64,000 bases of DNA, taken from contig JAEUVO010000054.1 in the NCBI GenBank assembly GCA_016786885.1, positions 1 through 64,000 of the forward strand, in the 5' to 3' direction. Origin of the DNA: Chitinophagaceae bacterium (GTDB lineage: Bacteria > Bacteroidota > Bacteroidia > Chitinophagales > Chitinophagaceae). How positions within the stretch are numbered: the stretch's first letter is position 1; each line of letters begins with the position of its first letter. The notes below the pieces were generated by a model, which ran no database searches, was not told the DNA's origin, and worked only from the letters and a program-made list of their open reading frames with translations. Shown here piece after piece: positions 7,769 through 14,414 of this stretch. Made by a program: the position numbers and the translations under genes.

Positions 7769-8797
7769 TTAGTTTAACTGTAATAAGGGCAGTACCACTT
7801 CAAATTCCCGGGCTGTCTTTTTCACAATAACATCTCTGCCACTAATGAGTTCATATCTTTTACGGATATTTTGAAGACCTATACGAGTAGAAGCCCCCAC
7901 CATCATTCTTGGCTGCAAGTTATTCTTAACCACTAAGGTTTGATTTCCATTGGTATAGATATCAATATATAAGGGTTTACTCCGGCTAACCACATTGTGC
8001 TTAATGGCATTTTCGATCAGCATTTGCAAGGCAGCGGGCACTATATGCCAGCTCTTATAATGATCCGGAATATTTACTTTTACTGTCAACCCATTATCAA
8101 ATCTTTTTTGTAATAAAAAAATATAGGGTTGAATAAATTCAAGTTCTGATCTCAATTCCACAATCTCTTTTTCCTGGTTGTTTAAGATATAGCGATAAAC
8201 TTTAGAAAATTCTTCAATAAACTGGTTTGCTTCCGGGTTATCTTTTATAACCATACCCGACAATACATTCAGGTTATTGAATAAAAAATGAGGGTTAATC
8301 TGGCTTTTCACTAATTGTATCTGCGCCTGTGTACTGCTTTGACGCAATTCCTCTGCTTCCTTCCAGTGTCGGCGGTATTCCCTGAAAAAGAAAAGAATAG
8401 CATTAAGCAAGTGCAAGAATAGATTGATCAGGCTTCCGTATATAATATTTAATTTGAGCGGATTTAGATTTTGCTCCCAGGTATACTCATGTATGATACT
8501 CCCAAATAAAAAAACAGCAATACAGGCAGCAACAAGTGCAACAATGTTTCCAGCCAGAAAGAAAAAACCAAGGAAGCGGATCTTGGTTTTGGGAGTAAGA
8601 AATTTCTTTTTGAACCAGGGTTTAATCATCCTGTTTCCTTCCCAGGTAAGGAATGTAACAGTAAGAATGGTCAACAATGCATAATACCACTCAATATCAA
8701 TTTGGAAATAATAATATACGCTGCACAATACTGTATTCATAAAAGTATACAGCGATAACAGCACCATGAACAGGTATCGGTAGCGATGGCTGAACAT
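7769..8797 (-). CDS. LytS/YehU-type sensor histidine kinase
   Basis: This 342-residue kinase has four predicted membrane helices in the first roughly 140 residues. A short coil leads to the His_kinase domain, with phosphorylated His170 in SQINPHFLFNNLN, the hallmark of the LytS family. A C-terminal ATPase domain carries the N box LIENAIKHNVV and a degenerate G box (STRIGLQNIRKRYEL). It has no extracytoplasmic sensor domain, so sensing is likely within the membrane. It is transcribed with the response regulator 5 bases downstream. The upstream gap holds a 14-bp inverted repeat (8812-8852) between it and the fasciclin gene, so the pair may have its own promoter or depend on read-through. Confidence 0.93.
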   Translation of the reverse strand: MFSHRYRYLFMVLLSLYTFMNTVLCSVYYYFQIDIEWYYALLTILTVTFLTWEGNRMIKPWFKKKFLTPKTKIRFLGFFFLAGNIVALVAACIAVFLFGSIIHEYTWEQNLNPLKLNIIYGSLINLFLHLLNAILFFFREYRRHWKEAEELRQSSTQAQIQLVKSQINPHFLFNNLNVLSGMVIKDNPEANQFIEEFSKVYRYILNNQEKEIVELRSELEFIQPYIFLLQKRFDNGLTVKVNIPDHYKSWHIVPAALQMLIENAIKHNVVSRSKPLYIDIYTNGNQTLVVKNNLQPRMMVGASTRIGLQNIRKRYELISGRDVIVKKTAREFEVVLPLLQLN

Positions 8798-8811
8798 ATT
8801 CTTACTTTATT

Positions 8812-8852
8812 AAATCTGCCCTGTTACACTAAGCCGGAAACAGGGCAGATTT
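8812..8852 (-). terminator. Strong stem-loop between the fasciclin gene and the kinase gene
   Basis: A perfect 14-bp inverted repeat (AAATCTGCCCTGTT at 8812-8825 with AACAGGGCAGATTT at 8839-8852), with a 13-base loop. On the minus strand only a short T run follows the stem (TTTAATAAAG), so termination may be partial. On the plus strand the tail is T-rich. It sits 36 bases after the fasciclin stop codon and 15 bases before the kinase start, so it could cap the fasciclin message or set the ratio between the two. Confidence 0.7.
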
Positions 8853-8887
8853 TGATTTTTCATAGCAGAGTATGGACAGAAGATTAG

Positions 8888-9847
8888 TTATGGCAACAAA
8901 ACCCTGTCAATCAGGTGTACAACACCATTCCGGCACACAATGTTCGTACCAGTAATATTTGACCTGTTACCAGCATTTCCATTACCTGTAACAGTAGGCC
9001 CCCCGCCAGCACCATTGGTCAGGTTAATAGTAGTGTTACCGCCCGCAAGCATAGCCAGGTTCCCATTGGCCAGATCGGAGGAAAAAGCCCTTCCTCCCAC
9101 TACATGATAACGGAGTACTGCGAGTAATGTACCAACTGGAATTTGATTTATATCTGTTAAGGATAATGCTCCTAATAACTGTGTAAAAGCAGCGTTGGTA
9201 GGGGCAAATACTGTTAAAATGGCACTACCCAATGTTGCAGCCAGTGTTGGGTCACCGCCAGGTGCGGTGGTGGCACGGGTCACAGCTTTTACCAATGAAT
9301 CAAGTCCTCCGGCTACTGCAGTTTCCACAATATTTCCTGCTGGTGGTGTTAAGACACGACCTATCACATGGATTACCCCATTATCAGCACCCACATCAGC
9401 CGTATTTACTTTGATACCATTTATGTATACACCGCTTGCATTCTTGGTTACAAAAACTGAATCACCGCTGGCAGTAGTCACTTTTGCATTAGGCCCGGCA
9501 GGTACGTCGGCAGCTGTTACCTTGGCTCCCAGTGTATGGTACAAAAGGATATTTGACACTTGCGCTGGTGTTAGAGTGTTCAATACAGCAGATGTGATGC
9601 CTGAAGCTGTAAATGCAGCATCGTCAGGAGCAAAGACGGTAAATGGTCCTGTTCCGCTTAAAGTTGCCTGCAGGTTAGCCTTTATAACAGCCGCTTCCAG
9701 GGTACTGAAATTTGCATTAGCCACCACTACATCTGTTATAGTATTGGTAACAGCAGGATCATCATCCTTATCACAGCTGGTGAAAAGTAAGGGTACTGTC
9801 AATGCTATTGCAAATGCAGATTTGCGAATGATTTTTTTGAGTTCCAT
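8888..9847 (-). CDS. Surface lipoprotein with two fasciclin (FAS1) domains
   Basis: The 319-residue product is a lipoprotein: the signal peptide ends in LLFTSC with lipid-bearing Cys25. The next residues, DKDDD, fit the Bacteroidota lipoprotein export signal (K followed by acidic residues), so surface exposure is likely. Two FAS1 domains follow (about 35-165 and 170-319). Each shows the H1/H2 boxes: TVFAPDDAAFTA and VIHVIGRVLTPP in the first, TVFAPTNAAFTQ and VVHLIDRVLLP in the second. FAS1 domains mediate adhesion in matrix and biofilm proteins. The promoter region has no good TANNTTTG box but has three 21-bp-spaced repeats, consistent with activator control. The LytS/LytTR pair lies directly downstream on the same strand. 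Confidence 0.92.
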   Translation of the reverse strand: MELKKIIRKSAFAIALTVPLLFTSCDKDDDPAVTNTITDVVVANANFSTLEAAVIKANLQATLSGTGPFTVFAPDDAAFTASGITSAVLNTLTPAQVSNILLYHTLGAKVTAADVPAGPNAKVTTASGDSVFVTKNASGVYINGIKVNTADVGADNGVIHVIGRVLTPPAGNIVETAVAGGLDSLVKAVTRATTAPGGDPTLAATLGSAILTVFAPTNAAFTQLLGALSLTDINQIPVGTLLAVLRYHVVGGRAFSSDLANGNLAMLAGGNTTINLTNGAGGGPTVTGNGNAGNRSNITGTNIVCRNGVVHLIDRVLLP

Positions 9848-9870
9848 AGTTAAATTTTTTTGTTTAACTA
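9847..9870 (-). repeat. Short A/T inverted repeat at the fasciclin start codon
   Basis: TAGTTAAA (9847-9854) and TTTAACTA (9863-9870) form an 8-bp perfect inverted repeat that reaches the first base of the ATG. It could be a leader hairpin or a dyad operator. It is A/T-rich and short, so chance is possible. Confidence 0.35.
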
Positions 9871-9903
9871 TATTAACACAGAACAGTTGTTAGGGGTAAT
9901 AAC

Positions 9904-9957
9904 CGGGGAGTGAATCGTCCTTAGCGGGGAGTGAATGGTAAATTTAGAGGAGTGAGT
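9904..9957 (-). promoter_or_regulatory. Three direct repeats with exact 21-bp period (candidate LytTR operator)
   Basis: On the plus strand CGGGGAGTGAAT occurs at 9904-9915 and again identically at 9925-9936. A third, diverged copy AGAGGAGTGAGT is at 9946-9957. Start-to-start spacing is 21 bases both times, two turns of the helix, with GGAGTGA common to all three. The array lies 57-110 bases upstream of the fasciclin ATG, where the core promoter is poor. LytTR regulators are known to bind direct repeats at this spacing, and one is encoded 2 kb downstream. Assignment to that regulator is inference. Confidence 0.6.
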
Positions 9958-9969
9958 TTGTTTAAGGTA

Positions 9970-9999
9970 AAAGAAAAATCCGGGATAAACCCCGGATTT
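9970..9999 (-). terminator. Rho-independent terminator after cysS
   Basis: A 9-bp perfect stem (AAATCCGGG at 9976-9984 with CCCGGATTT at 9991-9999) and a 6-base loop. On the minus strand it is followed by TTTTCTTTTA. It lies about 40 bases after the cysS stop and just before the fasciclin repeats. Confidence 0.85.
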
Positions 10000-10038
10000 A
10001 CATTAAACTATTCAATAAAACTGTTTCCCCCCAATTCA

Positions 10039-11535
10039 CTACTCCACACTCCAACTCATCTCTCCACCTTTTTCATCCTTCAGGGTGATTCCTAACTGTG
10101 TCAACTGGTTTCTTATCTTATCAGAAGTGGCAAAATCTTTTTTACCCTTTGCTTCCTTTCGAATCTCTATCAGCAGTTGCATTACTCCCTGTAGTTTGGA
10201 ATTATCTGCTTCATTGACAGAATTCAAACCCAAAATATCCTCCAGCCAGATTTTAAAGCTGCGTTGCAGCAATTCAAAAGTTTGCCTCGACAGGGCCGAG
10301 ACCGAAATTGTTTTATCCTTCATAGAGTTGATCACCGGAACGATCTCAAACATATTTGCCAGTACTTTGGCAGTACTGAAGTCATCATTCATAAATTCTT
10401 CAAACTCTCCAATCAGTCTTTTTACTTTAGAATCCAGTTCTGCATCACCTGCCTCCTGCCGGGAACCTTCTTCATTTAATTTCCCAAGGTTTTCATACGC
10501 ATCCCATAACCTCTTTAAACCTTTCTCTGATGCCAGCAGAGCCTCATTACTAAAATCCAATGTGCTCCTGTAATGTGTTTGTAAAATAAAAAAACGAATG
10601 GTCATTGGGTGAAAAGCTTTCTCCAGCAATGGATGATCTCCGCTGAATAACTCAGTAAGCTTTATCACATTGTTATAGCTTTTCCCCATTTTACGGCCAT
10701 TAATGGTGATCATATTATTATGGATCCAGTAACGAACCGGCGCAGAATGATTGCAGATGGTACTTTGTGCTATCTCACTCTCATGATGCGGAAACAACAA
10801 ATCCATACCACCGCCGTGTATATCAAACTGTACCCCCAGGTATTTGGTGGCCATGGCTGAGCACTCAATATGCCATCCGGGGTAACCCACACCCCAGGGG
10901 CTTTGCCAGCGCATAATATGTTCCGGCGCTGCATTCTTCCAAAGGGCAAAATCAGCCGTATCTCTTTTTTCTTCCTGTCCTTCTAATTCCCTTGTTGTTT
11001 CCAACAAGTCTTCAATAATTCTTCCGCTAAGCTTACCGTATTCATGGGAGGCAGCATATTTTTTTACATCGAAATAAACAGAGCCATTTACTTCGTAAGC
11101 ATAACCAGCCTCCATAATCTTTTTGATCATTTCTATCTGCTCTACAATGTGGCCAGTGGCCGTTGGTTCAATAGAAGGTTGTAATGTATTGAACTGCTCC
11201 ATCGCCCAGTGAAACAGGTTGGTGTATTTTGTCACCAGTTCCATGGGTTCCAGCTTCTCCAGTACCGCTTTTGTAGCAATCTTATCAACGGCTTCTCTTC
11301 CTTCCTCTTCAAAATGACCGGCATCAGTAATGTTACGAACATACCGGACTTTATTACCTAAGAAAGTGAGGTAACGATAGATCACATCAAATGTTATGTA
11401 GGGTCTGGCATGCCCAAGGTGGCTTTCACCACTCACGGTAGGTCCGCACACATACATCCCTACATGACCGGGAGTAATAGATTTAAAAACTTCTTTTTGC
11501 CTTGTTAGTGAATTATATACTTTAAGCTGACTCAT
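10039..11535 (-). CDS. cysS: Cysteinyl-tRNA synthetase
   Basis: CysS charges tRNA-Cys with cysteine in the cytoplasm. The class I signatures are clear: HLGHARP near residue 40 (HIGH motif) and KMGKS near residue 283 (KMSKS motif). The zinc-binding residues of the active site are visible as the Cys in MYVCGPT, the Cys in GWHIECSAM and the His in LLFPHHESE. The length of 498 residues is slightly above the usual 460-480. The start is the ATG at 11535; an in-frame TTG at 11541 would add two residues. A terminator follows at 9970-9999. The gene is not obviously part of an operon, being preceded by a 190-base gap with a weak hairpin. Confidence 0.97.
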   Translation of the reverse strand: MSQLKVYNSLTRQKEVFKSITPGHVGMYVCGPTVSGESHLGHARPYITFDVIYRYLTFLGNKVRYVRNITDAGHFEEEGREAVDKIATKAVLEKLEPMELVTKYTNLFHWAMEQFNTLQPSIEPTATGHIVEQIEMIKKIMEAGYAYEVNGSVYFDVKKYAASHEYGKLSGRIIEDLLETTRELEGQEEKRDTADFALWKNAAPEHIMRWQSPWGVGYPGWHIECSAMATKYLGVQFDIHGGGMDLLFPHHESEIAQSTICNHSAPVRYWIHNNMITINGRKMGKSYNNVIKLTELFSGDHPLLEKAFHPMTIRFFILQTHYRSTLDFSNEALLASEKGLKRLWDAYENLGKLNEEGSRQEAGDAELDSKVKRLIGEFEEFMNDDFSTAKVLANMFEIVPVINSMKDKTISVSALSRQTFELLQRSFKIWLEDILGLNSVNEADNSKLQGVMQLLIEIRKEAKGKKDFATSDKIRNQLTQLGITLKDEKGGEMSWSVE

Positions 11536-11625
11536 GATCAATTTATTATACCGGCGCTTATCCTATTGCAAATAATTGCCTCGTTCTGAAACACCGCAAA
11601 GATGATTAAAATAGTTTGATTATAA

Positions 11626-11640
11626 GGCCCGCACCGGGCC
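11626..11640 (-). terminator. Weak GC-rich hairpin between the EEP-family gene and cysS
   Basis: GGCCCG (11626-11631) and CGGGCC (11635-11640) form a 6-bp stem with a 3-base loop and no clear T tract. It lies 88 bases beyond the stop of the upstream gene. It may be a modest terminator. Otherwise the 11536-11727 gap shows only A/T-rich sequence. Confidence 0.3.
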
Positions 11641-11727
11641 GGTTAAATTACTTAGCCCCTGAAAGGACAGCAACAGCAAGTATGGATAAAATAGTAACTC
11701 ATTGCAGGTAAAGATATGTTTTTCTCT

Positions 11728-12849
11728 TTACTTTTTCAACTCCACATCAGCCACCAGCATGAAATGATCTGAATATTTTTTGGTAACCCGTCTGAATTGT
11801 TTAATGGAAAAATTGTGGTCCGCAAAAATGTAGTCGATACGAAGTGTAGGTGAAAGACTTGTAAAAGTTCTTCCTATTCCTGTCCCTTTCTTTAAAAAAG
11901 CATCCTGCATATTGCCCTTTACGGTAGAATAAGTGTATGAATTAGGCACATCATTCAGATCAGCACAAAAAAGTAAAGGGTGCGGGCTGTTTCCGATCAC
12001 TTCATGCACTATGTCGGCCTGAATGCTCCGGTTAGAAATGCCTCTTTTGAGTTTAGATAAAATACCCTTTGAATTACTAAGCAGGCTGTCTTCTGCCGTT
12101 TTTATTTTTTCAATTCTCTCATAATCGTTTTTACTGAACTGGAGCGATTGAAGGTGGGTAGTATAAAACCGTATAGTATCCCCGTTGACCCTTATATCTG
12201 CATGCAGCAACACATCCGGAAGGGTGGGTCGGGGATAACGGATACGACCGCTGTCGATGATCGGAAAACGGGAAAAGATTATAGAACTGTAATAATGATT
12301 ATCTCCATCCTCATCAAAAGAAAAATAATAGTAAGGATATCCCAGCTCCTGCTGAACAGTTTCGATATTATTATAGTATTCCTGGTTAGTAGAGGTATGA
12401 AATTCCTGCAAGCAAAGCACATCCGCATTCTGTTGCTTTAAAAGATCAAGCATTTTAAGCCTGGTGGCACTCCCCTTATTGGTATTACGTTTTAGTTCAA
12501 TGAACCTGGCCACATTCCAGCTTACCACCCGTATCGTCCCGGGTTCTCTTTTGTAATTAAATGTTTTTGGCGTATGAAAAGCTAAAAAAACCAATATGCT
12601 TTTAATACCCAGCAACAGGGCTACAAATGAGATCAATGCCTGTTTTGGTTTTAAGATCATCAGCCAGCCGAATAAAAAAAATAGTACCAGCAGCAGCAAA
12701 AAAGGGAATGCCAGGCCTAGAAAAGAAATAAACCACCACTTTTGAGGATTCAGTAACGGCACCAGGCAGGAAAGCAAAAAAAAGAATACCACTACTACGT
12801 TGGAATAAATAAAAAACCGCTTGGTGAAAAGTCGGAGTTTACTGGCCAT
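11728..12849 (-). CDS. Membrane-anchored endonuclease/exonuclease/phosphatase family protein
   Basis: The 373-residue protein starts with three predicted membrane helices (about residues 13-33, 40-65 and 70-92). A C-terminal EEP (DNase I-like) domain follows from about residue 105. Active-site motifs are visible in order: SWNVARF, LCLQEFHT with the metal-binding Glu, HLQSLQFS, LFCADLNDVPNSYTY with the Asp/Asn pair, and the terminal YSDHFMLVADVEL with the catalytic Asp-His. The fold includes nucleases, inositol-phosphate phosphatases and sphingomyelinases, so the substrate is unknown. The domain would face one side of the cytoplasmic membrane. The gene stands alone and is divergent from the DUF1569 gene. 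Confidence 0.85.
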   Translation of the reverse strand: MASKLRLFTKRFFIYSNVVVVFFFLLSCLVPLLNPQKWWFISFLGLAFPFLLLLVLFFLFGWLMILKPKQALISFVALLLGIKSILVFLAFHTPKTFNYKREPGTIRVVSWNVARFIELKRNTNKGSATRLKMLDLLKQQNADVLCLQEFHTSTNQEYYNNIETVQQELGYPYYYFSFDEDGDNHYYSSIIFSRFPIIDSGRIRYPRPTLPDVLLHADIRVNGDTIRFYTTHLQSLQFSKNDYERIEKIKTAEDSLLSNSKGILSKLKRGISNRSIQADIVHEVIGNSPHPLLFCADLNDVPNSYTYSTVKGNMQDAFLKKGTGIGRTFTSLSPTLRIDYIFADHNFSIKQFRRVTKKYSDHFMLVADVELKK

Positions 12850-12935
12850 TGATGCAATTTAAGAAAAACTATGGCGTCATATAGTATAGTGATGTGTTTA
12901 AAACTTTGTAAATTGGTTGACTCAAAGCACAACAG

Positions 12936-13415
12936 ATGAGTTTAGAAAAAGAAAATTTCCTCCGGACCAAATTAATTACCCTTTTACAACGCATGGATCC
13001 TGCCACTCCTCCCCGCTGGGGCAAGATGAGTGTACAGCAAATGATAGAACATTACGGCGGTGATGCCGTTCGCAATGCTAATGGCCGGCTGAAAATAGAG
13101 ACCATCATTACTCCCCCTGAACAGTTGGACCGAATGAGGGAATTTATGATGAGCGAAAAACCCTTTAAAGAAAACACTAAAAATCCACTAATGGGCGAAG
13201 AGCCAGCCCCGCTTCGATATAAAACAGTGCAAGGCGCCATCGGCGCCCTGCAACAGGAATTGATCTATTTTTTTGAAGCCTATGAAAAGAATCCTGCAAT
13301 GATCATACGAAATCCTTTTTTTGGCGACCTGAATTTCGAACAGAATGTACAGTTACTCTACAAACATGCATTGCATCACCTGCGGCAATTTGGTGTTGAA
13401 CCAGTTATTGTTTAA
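12936..13415 (+). CDS. DUF1569 family (DinB-superfamily) protein
   Basis: The 159-residue protein has the DUF1569 pattern: an N-terminal RWGKMSVQQMIEHYG with a His that would be a metal ligand, then a late PFFGDL and a closing YKHALHHLRQFG with further His residues. DinB-superfamily proteins are four-helix bundles with a three-His metal site, and some act as thiol transferases. No member of this subfamily has a role that I can name. The gene ends at 13415, and the convergent lipoprotein gene's stop codon begins at the next base, 13416, so there is no room for a conventional terminator between them. Confidence 0.75.
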   Translation: MSLEKENFLRTKLITLLQRMDPATPPRWGKMSVQQMIEHYGGDAVRNANGRLKIETIITPPEQLDRMREFMMSEKPFKENTKNPLMGEEPAPLRYKTVQGAIGALQQELIYFFEAYEKNPAMIIRNPFFGDLNFEQNVQLLYKHALHHLRQFGVEPVIV

Positions 13416-13895
13416 CTACTTTTTCTTCAATAAAGAATCAGCTCTTGCTAATCCACCTAGGATGGCTTCTTTTACTTTGGTTACTTTCAGTTTTTCTTCT
13501 GCCAGGTATTTCACCCGTTGTTCTAAATTATCTTTTGCAGAATCCATATTAAACTCAACCATCCATTTATCCATAGCAAAATCTGCATAATTCAGATCAT
13601 TGATCAGCGATTCCAGTTTTGCCTTTAATCCGGCTGCAGCAGCCTGCGCTTTTGCAGATAGCTTGGCAACAGAGTCGAGCATTAGTTGCGCCTCTTTTTG
13701 TGCACCTCTTATTTTCCCCATTTTCGGCATTACTTCATCATGCCCCGCCATTACATCATTATACAGGCTGTCTGCCGCATTCTTAGGAGCTTCTTTTTTA
13801 GGTCCGTGGCCATCATGGCCCTCTTGTGACTTTTCATTATTACAGGCAATTATCAATGCTAATACCAATACAGGAAGAATAATCCCTTTTATCAT
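13416..13895 (-). CDS. Small helical lipoprotein (often mislabelled viral A-type inclusion protein)
   Basis: The protein of about 159 residues is a lipoprotein: signal peptide MIKGIILPVLVLALIIAC, with the lipid-bearing Cys at residue 18. It is followed by a His/Gly-rich stretch (EGHDGHGPKK). Two long amphipathic helices with coiled-coil character make up the rest, with a conserved-looking NYADFAMDKWMVEFNMDS segment. Similar proteins are common in Chitinophagaceae and have no experimental function. I start it at the ATG at 13895; an in-frame GTG at 13919 would overlap the preceding gene and put eight residues before the signal peptide. The neighbouring gene ends 13 bases upstream, so the two form a small envelope operon. 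Confidence 0.75.
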   Translation of the reverse strand: MIKGIILPVLVLALIIACNNEKSQEGHDGHGPKKEAPKNAADSLYNDVMAGHDEVMPKMGKIRGAQKEAQLMLDSVAKLSAKAQAAAAGLKAKLESLINDLNYADFAMDKWMVEFNMDSAKDNLEQRVKYLAEEKLKVTKVKEAILGGLARADSLLKKK

Positions 13896-13908
13896 AATCG
13901 TTGGTTTT

Positions 13909-14295
13909 TTAGTGTTCACATTTTTCAGTTATCTCATGAAACAAGGTGTGAAGTTCCGTTAATTGTCCCTTTAAATCTGTATCGGATGCATTTTTCTTTA
14001 CCAACTTATCTAATTTTTTAACGCCTTTTACCAGTTTGTTCAGGTTTTTTTGAATCGCCGCTTTATTATATCCCTGCGGTGCATCTGAGTTTTTCCATGC
14101 AATAGCTTTGGTAAGCATTTCACCACTTCGGGCTCTGATAGGTTCCAGTTTTCCTTCTTCCGCCGGATGAAAAGTTTTACTCATGACTTCGTGAAAAGCG
14201 TCCTTTTCATTCCATTTGGCCTTTTCCTGGGCCTGTACAGATTTTGCAAGGAACATTGTGGCAAATACAGAAACAAACAAAACAATTTTTTTCAT
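13909..14295 (-). CDS. Small exported helical protein, unknown function
   Basis: The 128-residue product has a clean signal peptide (MKKIVLFVSVFATMFLAKS, cleavage near VQAQ at about residue 23). The mature protein of about 105 residues is rich in Lys, Glu and Leu and predicted all-helical. Histidines lie in KDAFHEVMSKTFHP, and TLFHEITEKCEH is at the extreme C-terminus. The spacing of His and Cys near the end recalls cytochrome c' or metal-binding bundles, but no CXXCH heme site is present, so I do not assign one. It is the first gene of a two-gene operon with the lipoprotein at 13416-13895. A perfect TACCTTTG box lies 20 bases upstream. Confidence 0.7.
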   Translation of the reverse strand: MKKIVLFVSVFATMFLAKSVQAQEKAKWNEKDAFHEVMSKTFHPAEEGKLEPIRARSGEMLTKAIAWKNSDAPQGYNKAAIQKNLNKLVKGVKKLDKLVKKNASDTDLKGQLTELHTLFHEITEKCEH

Positions 14296-14315
14296 ATGCT
14301 GATTTTTTTAGACTG

Positions 14316-14323
14316 CAAAGGTA
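14316..14323 (-). promoter_or_regulatory. -7 box (TACCTTTG) for the 128-residue exported protein
   Basis: A perfect TANNTTTG on the minus strand, ending 20 bases before the ATG at 14295. No TTG is seen at -33. The region to 14414 is the divergent promoter gap shared with paaZ. Confidence 0.6.
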
Positions 14324-14414
14324 AAAGCAACCGGTCTCAGTATCTATGATAAAAATCATTCTTTACTGGTTTTTGCATTTCAGGTAATTTCGCTATTGTA
14401 ACAATGATTGCTTT

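Noticed and set aside
9195..9893. 232-codon open frame on the plus strand across the fasciclin gene
   Set aside because: It is fully antisense to a clear two-FAS1 gene and has no domain or signal. It is A/V/T-rich because of the codon pattern on the other strand.
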